Shown here: one piece after another, positions 1-11,187 of the stretch
Numbering within the stretch: position 1 is the stretch's first letter
Layout of the letters: the number at the start of each line of letters is the position of its first letter
DNA from: Sycobia sp. Sy_11
Taxonomy: Eukaryota > Arthropoda > Insecta > Hymenoptera > Epichrysomallidae
Length of the DNA: 64,000 nucleotides
Direction of reading: 5' to 3'
NCBI GenBank assembly: GCA_018907035.1
Contig: JACCIC010000029.1
Location: forward strand, 3,226,501 to 3,290,500
The notes under the pieces: model-generated
Told to the model about the DNA's origin: nothing
Seen by the model: only the letters and a program-made list of their open reading frames with translations
Database searches by the model: none
Made by a program: the position numbers and the translations under genes

Positions 1-865
1 TTTCTTAGAGCTCTATAACATGTAATTAGGTCTAAATTAGGGTTAGTATATTTTAAATTCATTCCATAAGATTCCATTGATTCGTATGGAGTATTTCACA
101 TATGAGTATATCGCGCTTCCTGTTTATCTACTTCGGCCCTTGCAATATATTGAGAATCTTGGAAATTTGATCAAATTGTTTTTTTTTCAGCCAGGCTTCA
201 ACAAGGATTAGGCTATCGAATTCTTTTATATGCTTTCTAATTTCATTTTTTTTAACATTCAGACTTTTATTGGATTAAAGTAATATTTTTAAATTATGCT
301 CAAAGGTCGAGCGACGTAATATTTAACTTAGCGGCGACTATAAATTTTATAGTATATGTATAGGTTCGCTCTTTTATATGAATTTTGCCAAATATGCTGA
401 ATAAAATTTGTTGGGGTTGATTATATGGTAGCGGAATAATATTAGTATTTTCGTAAATTATATTTTTGTCTGGACGGAGCTGCTTCTCGATTTTTTCCAT
501 GGCAGCTTTACTTCGCTTATTTTTTTACCGTTCTTATCCAATTTATATAAGTTTTACTTTTGCTTTGAAAATAATAAGTATTATTTGTTGTATTTTGTAG
601 ATAAGGAGCGTCTTCGCTGCTAATTGTGGAAACGACAGTAGGCGATTCGAGACGCTTGAATACTGTATTTAATGTGCTTTAGAATGGCTTACTGTTTAAC
701 ACAGATTCTGCAGCGGATAGTTCGGATAGGTGTAATCGTTGTCTTAATCTTGTTACGTAAACATAGGTGCTTGGCGTAGAATTCGTTGAGTGTCAATTTG
801 AACTTTATTACAATGCTTTAAAATGTGTTCCTATTAATTACACGAAAAATTTTTTCTGAAGAGAA

Positions 866-1002
<137 letters not shown>

Positions 1003-3740
1003 CTGATCTAATATATCGATATTAATTGCCATCAAAGGTGGAATTTTTAATACATCTTATATTTTGTCAAATATTTATTTTCTAAAATTTAGAGTCTGGA
1101 CGATCGTTGATCGTCGTGTTTTGTTTCCACGTAATTTATACTTGATGTCGGTAGTACTCCAATTTTATAAAAGTGCTCTATAATTTCACTGCGAGTATTG
1201 AGCTTACATTTGAAATTATTATTATCTTTGTTTGAGAAACAGGAGGACATATTTCAAGTATTTGGGAACTAACTCTTACCTTGAGAGCTTTTAATGTGAG
1301 CCTTTAATAGTGCCTGGACTATTAATGTAAATACAAACACGACTTCGAGAAATGCGGGAAATTTACTTAATATTATTTGGATCGATCATACTACCCAATG
1401 CACGTCAATATTCTTGAATTGGCATGCTCTTTTGTATAAACTTCTTGTTGCATATTTTTGATATATAAAGTGCTTAGTTCCAACTTTTGAAAGAGATACT
1501 AGATCAGTACTGGTTTCCATCTTTAGTTGACGGGCACTCTTGTAGACAGAAGCCTTTGTCTTTCTTTGATATATTTTAAATTGTTTGTACCACGCATTCG
1601 TATACGCTTTTCGCTTTATGCAGAACGGTCCACTTTTTTATTCGTTTTCACTCATGCCGATAGTTAAAATCTCGATTGTTTAAAATTAAGTTATTTTTCG
1701 AGAGTAATAAAAACACGTCTACACATGTGACTGTATCAAGCTGAACCATGATTCAGTTCTCTCCATTTGACCACTGTATTATCTCAGAGCTGCTATTTTT
1801 ACATATGTTCATTCAGCATTGCCTTTGCATATGCGTTGGACGTTTTCTTCGCTAACTCTATCGTAAAATACTGGAACTTTTACTGAAACGGTTTTCGATT
1901 AGTGATTTCAAGATATATTTACCTTTGTCTCAAGTTCTTGCCTGGGCAAGTTTCAAGCTATAAATACATATCGAATATAGCAATAAAATTTCTCTAAAAT
2001 TTCGGTCAATCTCGCTTCCGGCTTCTTCAAGTGAAAATCGCAAAGATTCCAGGCTATTTTTCGGTGGTGATCAATATTTAATAAGAAAAGTATAGTATAT
2101 TATAATACCAAACGAATGTACGAGCAAGCTAGCGACCATCTTAGACGAGAAAATAACTTATCGATTGTGGTATTAATGCTTTTGTTATTGCAATAATGAA
2201 CTTGGATACTGCTGTTATATAACCGTCAGCGATATCTATACTATTTTGGTTAAAATCCTTAAATATTTACGCTTTTTATTTTATAATGTTTCTTTGAGTA
2301 TTTAATACGAGATATGCGAATAGAATGGACGGATCCCGCGTATATATACTGGCTGCGGACACTGTCGTTATCAGTCTGCGTGACTGTTTTCACGATGTCT
2401 TCATCCCAGCAAACTCATACATATGCGTATACGTGTTCGGTTTATGCATTGCCTCAACTTCATAGTCTCCGCTGCTGTATACTGGGACGAAGACGTGTCA
2501 GAGCAATGAGAGATTGTACAGTTCGGGATATTTTTCGAGCTATTTTTACAGGCGATTTTCATTTTTTCATTTTCAGCATTTTGCTCGGGTTATTTGGACT
2601 GGCAAACGTGTAATTTACGTCAAGGAAGGGAATTTTGTATTAAAAATAAGTTGCTTAATAAGCTTTATTCGCGATTCATCACAGGCCATAAGAAGATATA
2701 TTAATAAAGATTCATATTGTTTTTATGCATAAATGAGTTATAAAACGGCTAAGCTAAATTTCACTTTTATTCCTGTAAAAGTCAAATCGTGTATTATAAT
2801 CACATATTATACGAGGTACATGCGAAAAGTATAGTTCACTATATTGTAATGACGGAACTACTCAGTATCTCCAAAATTTAGGATCTAGCATGCATTTTTT
2901 ACCTAAAATCCAGTTGAGTTAACTATTGTTATAAAGAATGAAGTATACTGTGTAGTCTACCTTTAACAAGAATCCCGGATTTTTGGCAAGGTTTAAAGGA
3001 AGGAATAGCAATGAAGCTTTAATGAGCATAAGTAAGAGAAAAGTAATTTTTTTCCGTTATTGTATCAGTCAATTTTACGCGGGCTAGCTATAATATAATG
3101 CCAAGAAGAAATACAATTTTGTCCACGAAATCAGACAATATTATATTGATGCACAACTAACGAAAATTGTATTTGTAGCCATAGTTCAACTCGAAATGTT
3201 TTTCCTTTTAATTTGATTCCTAAATAAAACCCGATGAAGGTCGAAACGAAAAAAAACGACGTTCTTATCTTGTCGTGCGAGCACACATAAAGACGCATTT
3301 GTCGCGTGTTAACTTTACATGGATGTGAATTCAAAACGCTGTCTTTGCCTTATCAAAAACAAGCACACATATCAATCTTTTTCGAACGTCGTTTCACAGA
3401 AACAATTGCTCAAAACCTTTTCAATCAACTGTAATTAATGCTTACTCAAATATTTGTAAATTTAGAGCATTCTTATTCACTAGACATAGACACTGCTGAT
3501 CTACGTCTAATTATTCCAATTATGCATTTATTTGATCTATCCGAATAATTTACTACCATTAGTATCTTATGAAGAGATAGCGTGATATTCAGAGTGACAT
3601 AAACTATATTTTCTCATAAATTTAATTTCATAAATTTAATTTATAAATTACATGTGCGTTACTTCAAGCGTGGAAAGGCGTAGCAACTTGACATGAAATC
3701 AATTGAATTTGGAAATTATTTAAAAATTTGAATTTAAAAA

Positions 3741-3769
3741 TTACATACTATGTTGTGCATAGTATGTAA
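3741..3769. other. perfect 12-bp inverted repeat, 5-nt loop
   Basis: TTACATACTATG is followed by TTGTG and then by its exact reverse complement CATAGTATGTAA. Twelve perfect pairs in AT-rich DNA can occur by chance but are notable. No transcript or terminator role is apparent. Confidence 0.6.
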
Positions 3770-3929
3770 AGCATGGAGTTCTCTATAGACAGTCAGTTCT
3801 AATACTATGCTGAACGTGGCGAATCGCATGTAGTTGAAGATTAAATCAAATAGTTAATACTTATTAGAATAGACACATCCCATCCTGGATTTATTATCCC
3901 CAAAAAATTATGATTTTAGTCAGTAGATA

Positions 3930-5129
3930 CGAGGGTGGATTGATAAGTTTCCGGCCTGACCAAGAAAAACAACGTTTTTAAGAATTTTTTTTTCTCAACA
4001 TAATCTCCTCCAAGCCTGATACATTTCTCATAGCGGTGTTCTAGTCTAGTACTTACCGCCAAGCCATTTTTTGAGGTTAGGAAACAGATAATAGTCACTC
4101 GGGGCTAGGTCTGGAAAGTAGGGAGGGTGCGGCATCAACTCAAACTTCCGTTCGTTGATTTTAGCCATCGCAACGATTGTCATGTGCGCTGGTGCGTTAT
4201 CGTGATGAAACAAGATTTTTTCTTCGTCAGATGAGGTCGTTTAATTTTTACTTCGTTGCTCAAACGTTGCAATAAGACTGCTTAATATTGAACAGTGATA
4301 GTTTTACCATTTTCAAGGTAATCAATGTTTATAATACCTCTTGAATCCCAAAAAATAGTAGCCATAAACTTGTTAGTCGATAAAATTGTTTTTGCCTTCT
4401 TTGGAGTTGGTTCCCCTGATCCAATCCACTGTTTAGATTGTTGTTTGGTTTCAGGAGTGTAGTGAGACCCAAGTTTCATCAACGGTTACAAATCGGCGCA
4501 AAAATTCGCTTGGATTATGCTTATACAATTCCAAATTGGCGGTAGAAATGTTCTTTCGAATCAATTTTTGGTCGACTGTTAGCAAACGCGGCATCCATCT
4601 TGTACATAGCTTTTCCATATACAAATGTTGGTGCAAAATATTTTGTATAAGTTCATATGACATCTTATAGGTCTCAGCTATCTCACGCACGTTTAATCTG
4701 CAGCCTTTCAGTTCTATTTGATGGATTTTTTCGATCATATCTGGAGTTGTGACCTCAATGGGGCGTCCTGAGCGAGGCTCATCAGAGGTGCGCACACAAC
4801 CCTTTTTCAACTCGGAAACCCACTGCTTAACAGTTGAATATGATGGGGAGGATGTCCCCAGTGTTGAGGCTATCTCTTCTTTAATTTCCTTCGGCGTTAA
4901 CCCCGTCATATAAAAATATTTGATGACAGTATGATTTTCCAGCTTTTCCATTTTTACGAAAAACACAGAGGCGTCTTGTCCAGCATGCTCTCAAACCTAA
5001 ACTAACATGGCGATCGGACTGAAACTATAACTACAAGTTATCTAAGGATGATACTATAGAACGCCATCTCAAGGTAGGCCTAGTGGTGCCATCTCTTGGC
5101 CAGGCCGGAAACTTATCAATCCATCCTCG
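3930..5129 (-). mobile_element. mariner-family transposon, near full length, defective
   Basis: The ends form inverted repeats of about 29 bp: CGAGGGTGGATTGATAAGTT at the left, continuing TTCCGGCCTG to the inside, against the same sequence inverted at the right with one mismatch. A TA dinucleotide flanks each side, which is the mariner target duplication. The interior encodes a mariner transposase on the minus strand. At 1,200 bp the element is slightly shorter than the usual 1.25-1.3 kb. It is an insertion in intergenic DNA upstream of the LINE fragment. The near-identical inverted repeats and the readable transposase suggest a fairly recent copy. Confidence 0.93.
3985..4951 (-). pseudogene. 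mariner transposase, frameshifted
   Basis: The start chosen is the Met of MEKLENHTVI. The first frame gives an N-terminal helix-turn-helix region with a mariner-type linker (EPRSGRPIEVTTPDM) and reaches the first catalytic Asp in FVTVDETWVS before running out at about 4452. The protein then continues in other frames: EPTPKKAKTILSTNK and MATIFWDSRGIINIDYLENG, then HHDNAPAH with the second Asp, and PPYFPDLAPSDYYLF with the third Asp, giving the D,D34D signature of mariners. It ends in KCIRLGGDYVEKK, a common mariner C terminus. The three catalytic aspartates are therefore still visible, but at least one frameshift and probably small deletions break the frame, so this copy should not make active transposase. 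Confidence 0.9.
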
Positions 5130-5380
5130 TATTCCTCGATAAGGCCGAATTTTTGACTTGGTGCTTCTACCGATCCATTTTCTTTGTGCCGAATTCACTT
5201 CCTTTTATGGTCCCAGCATTATTCATTCTGAAATCCATTAAATACTTCTAATTTATTCTACTTCTTTCTCAATAATTTATATCTTTTTACACATTTTAAC
5301 AGCAGTGACGAAGTTAAATATTAAGCATTGAAATAAAGATTTTTTATAAATCCTTACTTCTATTGTATAGATTATGAATA

Positions 5381-5579
<199 letters not shown>

Positions 5580-5581
5580 CT

Positions 5582-6646
5582 GAGGACACCTTTCTGGTTG
5601 GATACGCAGATGATGTAGCAGCCGTTATCATCGCTAGAGATTATGACGCTGCACAGATGCGACTCAACCAGGTGATGCGTCGAGTGCAGAGATGGATGGA
5701 GAACAATGGGTTAGAACTGGCGGCGGCGAAAACGGAGATCGTGCTCCTAACTAAGAAACGTATCCCAAAGATACGCCTTATGCAGGTTGGAGACACGACG
5801 GTGAGTACCAAAGCAGCTGTAAGGTACCTGGGGGTGACGCTTGATTCCAAGCTGACCTTCTGGGACCAAATAAAAAAAGTGGCGGATAGAGCTGCCCGAG
5901 TAACAGCACAACTTAGCAGGTTGATGGCCAATGTTGGTGGTCCAGCACCCTGCAAGCGGTGTCTGCTCATAAGGACAGCTGAATCCATCATGCTATACGG
6001 CGCGGAGGTATGGGCCGATGCACTGATGGCCCAAAAATATAGAAAAAGAATGGCGGCAGTGCAGCGTAGAGGGGCATTACGCATCGTGAGCTCCTACCGT
6101 ACGGTCTCCGAGTCGGCGGTGCTGGTAATCGCATGTGTTACCCCCATTGATCTCCAGGCACAAGAAAAGAAATTTGTCCACCAGAATAAGAATATTCTCG
6201 GCAGAATAGAGGCAGCTGCGCGGGCCAGAGCTGTCACGATAACCGAATGGCAGAAGCGCTGGGAGAGGGATCCGCGTGGCCGATGGACGGCTCGTCTGAT
6301 CAATCAGTTAAAGCCATGGCTCCAGAGGTCGCACGGAGAGGTTAATTACCACCTCATACAGCTCTTATCGGGGCACGGTCGGTTTCGATCCTATCTCCAC
6401 AAGATGGGGAAAGTACCGGATCCGAGCTGTGCCCACTGTTGCGCTCCCCGAGACGATGCACTTCACACATTCTTTCAGTGCGAGGTGTTTCGCCTTGAAA
6501 GGGAGTGCCTCTGTAGAGAAATAGGACCATGTGGGCCTGATAATATCGTTCGGCTGATGCTAGAGAGCCATGAGAAGTGGTCCAGGATTTGCAATTTCTG
6601 CAAAGCCATCCTGGACCACAAAAGAAGAATTGAAGAAGGCGTGTAA
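5582..6646 (+). CDS. LINE ORF2 C-terminal fragment (reverse transcriptase end, zinc knuckle)
   Basis: The open frame starts at the truncation point with EDTFLVGYADDVAAVI; YADDVA is the catalytic RT motif. The internal Met at 5657 is not a true start. The RT thumb region follows, with NGLELAAAKTEIVLLTKK, VRYLGVTLDSKLTFWDQI and YGAEVWADAL, all typical of R1/I-group LINEs. Near the C terminus CAHC..H....C (C-x2-C-x8-H-x4-C) in CAHCCAPRDDALHTFFQC is the ORF2 knuckle seen in R1-type elements. About 355 codons remain, with no internal stop. The endonuclease, most of the RT and ORF1 are absent, so this is a dead but young-looking fragment. Assignment to the R1 clade rests on motif resemblance. Confidence 0.88.
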   Translation, partial: EDTFLVGYADDVAAVIIARDYDAAQMRLNQVMRRVQRWMENNGLELAAAKTEIVLLTKKRIPKIRLMQVGDTTVSTKAAVRYLGVTLDSKLTFWDQIKKVADRAARVTAQLSRLMANVGGPAPCKRCLLIRTAESIMLYGAEVWADALMAQKYRKRMAAVQRRGALRIVSSYRTVSESAVLVIACVTPIDLQAQEKKFVHQNKNILGRIEAAARARAVTITEWQKRWERDPRGRWTARLINQLKPWLQRSHGEVNYHLIQLLSGHGRFRSYLHKMGKVPDPSCAHCCAPRDDALHTFFQCEVFRLERECLCREIGPCGPDNIVRLMLESHEKWSRICNFCKAILDHKRRIEEGV

Positions 6647-6930
6647 GCCCGCAAGGGCGAATAGGATGGCGCAGCCCAGAAGTAATGTCCTCATAGACGG
6701 TTCCTGGGCTGCACTTACGCCATCGTGAGGAGGTCTCCTCGGTGCACGCCTATCGACCCCGACTCGTTGCTCTTTTCAGAGCTGTGGGAAGCAGTCGAAG
6801 GGAATGCACTGCGGAGGTAGTTTTTTAGTGGGTATGCCCTTCACAGGTGAGTCCTACATACCCGGGGACCGGTCTCCGGGATCCATAAAGGATTTTTCTC
6901 CTCCTCCCCAAAAAAAAAAAAAAAAAAAAA
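5582..6930 (+). mobile_element. R1-clade-like LINE, 5'-truncated copy
   Basis: Coding sequence for the end of a reverse transcriptase begins abruptly next to an (ATT)n array and runs to a stop at 6646. About 260 bp of 3' untranslated sequence follow, ending in a poly(A) tract at about 6909-6930. A 5' truncation with a poly(A) end is the hallmark of target-primed reverse transcription. To the right of the poly(A), TTATTATTATTAATAGTAGTAG continues the trinucleotide repeat, so the element lies inside the microsatellite. Its base composition is clearly more GC-rich than the flanks. Confidence 0.9.
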
Positions 6931-7290
6931 TTATTATTATTAATAGTAGTAGTAGTAGTAGTAGTGCTGGTAGTAGTAGTAATGTTTCTAGCAGTTACTA
7001 TCTGCTTTTTTTCTTAAAAAGTATACTTATTCTTCACGGCATTATTTAGCATAAAATAAAATATTTAACAATAATGCTAGTACGGCTTTGAAAATATAGA
7101 AACGTCATGATAAAATTATACTTGCTAATGCTTAAAATAATTTATTCCATGTTATGTTTCAAACTGCAGGAAAGAACAAGCATAAATCACCATAAATAAA
7201 ATTTCAAGTCTGTATCTAAGAGTAATTTACTATTTCTATCAGAATGAGTTAAAAATACCTGATTATTATGATTATTATTAATTGTTGTAA
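6931..7290. other. duplicated upstream region of the first protease-homologue gene
   Basis: After the trinucleotide repeat flanking the LINE, about 7,085-7,240 resembles 19,830-19,985 upstream of the second gene. Shared stretches include GATAAAATTATACTTG, a CTGCAGGAAAGA/CTGCAGAAAAGA segment, and ATAAGTAAAATTTCA-like sequence. The resemblance shows that the tandem duplication carried 5' flanking DNA with it. No factor binding site is assigned. Confidence 0.55.
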
Positions 7291-7292
7291 AT

Positions 7293-7302
7293 CTTTATAT
7301 AG
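7293..7302 (+). promoter_or_regulatory. candidate TATA box of protease-homologue gene 1
   Basis: CTTTATATAG lies about 65 bp before the start codon, a reasonable distance for a short leader. The site is inferred from sequence and position only. Confidence 0.4.
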
Positions 7303-7361
7303 AAGAATTTTGAAATACTTTATACATTTAGATACGCTGTTTCAATACTGTACATTAAAAA

Positions 7362-7425
7362 ATGGCGTGCTTTCATATTATTTTTGTATTCATTTTGATC
7401 TCAAGTGCACTGCCGATTAATTCTG
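7362..7425 (+). CDS. protease homologue 1, exon 1 (signal peptide)
   Basis: The start ATG follows TTAAAAA. The exon encodes MACFHIIFVFILISSALPIN plus Ser and one base of the next codon, ending at a G|GTAAGT donor. The matching exon of the second gene (MTCFNILFIVILFFSAQVIS) begins and ends the same way, which supports both start and donor. Confidence 0.85.
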
Positions 7426-10400
7426 GTAAGTATCGTTGATTTAATCAATTTTTTAAATAATTCCTTTAAACAATAATTATTTATATAACGTTTAAAGGGA
7501 ACGAAAACACATTTTAAATATAATATGGATTATGACGTAAAAATGTTTAAATATAGCAATGAAGTCTGAATAATATAATATGATGTTTTGCATTCACTGT
7601 CTCTCTGTAACTTTAAATTCATTTACATTTTTTCAACATAAAAAGTTTTATCTTGAAGTAAAAAATTTTCTCTATTTAACTACAAATTAATATTTATTTT
7701 GTCTCTCTATATTTATTTGTTACAAGCAAGAAAAATTTTTCTTTTACAACAGTGTGCTTAATTATTCAGTTGGATCTACGTATAATACTTTTATGTAACA
7801 GATTCGGCTCTTTCGAGCCGAATGTCGCAATGAAAAATGCTCGATTACCGAATGTTTTGTGATATCCAAATTTTATGATATCCTAAAACGAGGTTTTTAT
7901 CTACATATATTTGAGATTTTATAGAATTATAAATCAATGTTTTTTGAAACTATTAAATGTATTTTAAAAAATAAGACATTTGTTATTAATGGTGAAACCG
8001 TTACAAATATTTGTTAATGTTATTTTAAATGAACTTATGTTTTATTTCAATATCTTTATTTTTCATTGATAGAGAGGCTTCAAAAGACGGGTAACAGATT
8101 TGGTCCGAATTGATAAGAAAACTCTGATTAGCTCCAAAACTCTTGTTGTTTGTATTTGCCTCTAATTTAATTTGACACTGAATTCAAACAAAAATCTTTT
8201 CAATATCAACGTTCTTATCAACTTCTATGTCCGCAAATGTTTCGTTTCTTATTTAAAAAAAAAAATTCAGCTGAATATATATAGGCGTTTTGATCGATTA
8301 CCGAATTGCGTCAAAACTCATGCATTTACCATTGGCTTCATATTAACTGACAATTACTAAGAAAAGATACATTTGAGGACATTATTTTACTTGAAGTAGT
8401 ATCATTTATTGAATACGGCACCAAAAGAATAGATTTTCATTAAAAAATTGACTTGACTCCATATTGCATTTAATTTTATTTTTAATCGTGAGTAAAGTAT
8501 TATATTTTGGGAATGGGAGCTCATTAGGTGTTACATCTTTGTATGGCTCATTTTGAAGGTACTCAGAGTTTCCTTGATCCATATGGACCAAATTCTTTAT
8601 CCAAATGATATAGCTTATCATATGATATATAACAATTTAAATTAAACGCTTAAGCTACTTATGCACTGGCGTCAACTAGGTGAATTAATTACTTCCAAGT
8701 TCTGAATGAATATACAAATTCGTCTATGCAAATGCACCAATGGAAAAGCCATAAACCTGAAAAAATGTTTGACTATGTCAAACAAATAAATTAAAATAGC
8801 GGGCATATTTTCGTATGAGCTTTGCGAATTCGGGTTGTGGGGATTCGGGATTTTTGGGTTTAGATTTGTGACTTTACATGAATACAATCATCTACCCTAA
8901 GATCATTGGAAATTGAAGAAAATCGAAATTTTATTCTTTGAAAGGCATTAAACTGTTTTTGAAAAAAATCTCCTCTTATAATTCTATATAATTTTAAATA
9001 TATCTAAAATCCGTTTTACATACTTATCAGCAACGATATCTCAAAAATCTGAGGTATTTGAGCGTGCTTGTTAGCTGATTCGGTTTTAGGAACACAAAAT
9101 CTATTGTGAGTTCATCATTTGTGTTAAATATGAGAGTTATCTCTATCTATGTAAATAATTTTTTTTAAACAAAAACGTAATAAAAAATAGCGTCGTGTAC
9201 AGCAGCTTCTTTATAATATAGTATACCGAAGAATGTTAAAAGTATTTTGCTTTATAGGGTACAATATCAATTACCGCAGAAGTACTGTTGATATAACCCA
9301 CAGTCTATAGGCATTCTATTCCTCTAACCGGTTCTAAATATTTATTTCTGAAATTTTTTTTACAAATTAAGTGGACCAAACGAGGTCAGACAATTAAGTG
9401 GTGGGACCGAGTTTATTTCTCGGCGTGTGGTACCACTGCGAACCTGTAACTCCACCACCATAAGATCAGATCCCTACTCTCTCGATAAAGACCTTAACGA
9501 CCCTTGTACAATCATTTCTTTGCCAACTGTTTAGTGCTTTGTAACAATACGCGAGTAGTACATGTCACGAAAATGGAATAGAGAAATTTAGAGCAACGGT
9601 GCGCGATAAAATTTTGTGCGAAACTCGGCGAAACTAAGACAGGAACTTATGAAAAAGTGCTTAAAGTGTATGGTAGTGATGACCTGAGTCGTAGTCAGGT
9701 GCTACGGTGGGATACCGAGTTTCAAAAAGGCCGTGAGAGCGTGAAAGCAAGGTGCGGAGAATGAGCAAGTCAAAGGTGAAAACCACGTTCATTTGCTTCT
9801 TCGATAGCAAATGGGCGGTTCACAAAGAGTTTTTACCAACTGGGCAAACCGTAAATCAAGTATTCTACCGCAATGTACCCGAAAAATTACGAAAAAGGGT
9901 GCTCAGAATGCATCCAGAGATCGCGAAGGCTTGGGTTCTGCATCACGACAATGCTCCCTGTCACAGTGCGTTCAGTGTCTCTCAGTTTGTGGCGCCTAAA
10001 GGTATCGCAACATTATCATAACCGCCCTATTCACCGGACATGTCACTGTGCGACTTTTTCTTATTCCCCCATTTGAAAAAATTCGTCAAAGGTCGACATT
10101 TTGACTCCGTTGAAGACATCGAAGAAGCTGTGACGAGAGTACTCGGAGAGGTCCCATAAAAAGTGTTCCAGAATTGTTAGAAAAACGGGAAAACTCGCTG
10201 GAATATGTGTATAAATGCGGGGGGAACTATTTTGAAGGGTATCGCAGCGCTGTACCCTAATTTTTAAATAATTTTTTCGCATTACTTAATTGTCTGACCT
10301 CGTATTCTACATAACACTACCTTGGATTTTTTATATATAGCAATCGTTCATTACAATTTAAAAGCTGTACGAATAAAATTCAATTTTTTATTAAAATTTA

Positions 10401-11137
10401 GAGTTGATAGCTGAAAAACTTATCGGGGGAGATCCAGCAACTGTAGGAGATTTTAAATATCAAGTTGGAATAATCGGCAAACGTAATAACAGCAGGTCAG
10501 CTTACTTAGCTTGTTCCGGTGGTATTCTTAATGACTTTTTTATATTAGGCAATACTGAATGCTTTATAAATCCCCATGAAAATTCGTTGCTGAAGTTACG
10601 ATTTTACGTAATTTTGGCGTCGATAAATTTAAAGGATGATTTCAAAAAGGAGCATGACGTTATATACATATATACGTTTACGGAAGCTCCTTTAGCGAGA
10701 GGACATTATGTTTCGGTTTTACAGGTAAATTTTGATTACCTTTGAAATCAAAAATAAAAGATTGCATTATTCTCGATTTCAACTTCCCTAATGTAATTAT
10801 ATATTTGATATTCTAATATTTCAGCTAACCGATAGTTTACATTTGCATGTAAATTTTCATTTGCAAAAGATCAGTATACCGTTCGAAAATGCACTTTTTG
10901 TTTGGGAATCTCGCGTAGCTGGATATGGATTTTCATCGTATCAAGAAAAGAAACAATATACATCTAAAGATAAGCCTATTATAACAAATACGAAGGACTT
11001 TTCATTAACGTGGGCAAGAGCCGAGATCATGACTGAAACAGAATGTGATAATTCGTACGCAGAGCTTGACTTATCAAAACTAATGTGTGTTAAAATAAAA
11101 CCAGGGAGATCGGTGCATGGTGGTCTTTGTACAGTAA

Positions 11138-11187
<50 letters not shown>

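Larger units (their letters stand above)
7426..10401 (+). other. intron 1 of protease homologue 1
   Basis: A 2,976-bp intron from GTAAGT to TTAAAATTTAG. It holds a 9-bp GC-containing hairpin near 7.81 kb, one copy of a dispersed repeat near 8.55 kb, and a 922-bp mariner near its 3' end. No alternative exon is evident. Confidence 0.8.

Noticed and set aside
5641..6303. Minus-strand frames of 147 and 69 codons across the LINE
   Set aside because: They are shadows of the reverse transcriptase frame on the plus strand, which carries YADDVA and the zinc knuckle.
7802..7823. Histone mRNA 3' stem-loop
   Set aside because: The stem is one pair short of the histone core and there is no histone gene nearby; kept only as a hairpin.
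8406..8887. Two minus-strand frames of 71 codons in intron 1 of protease homologue 1
   Set aside because: No domain, they lie within a well-supported intron, and one overlaps the dispersed repeat.
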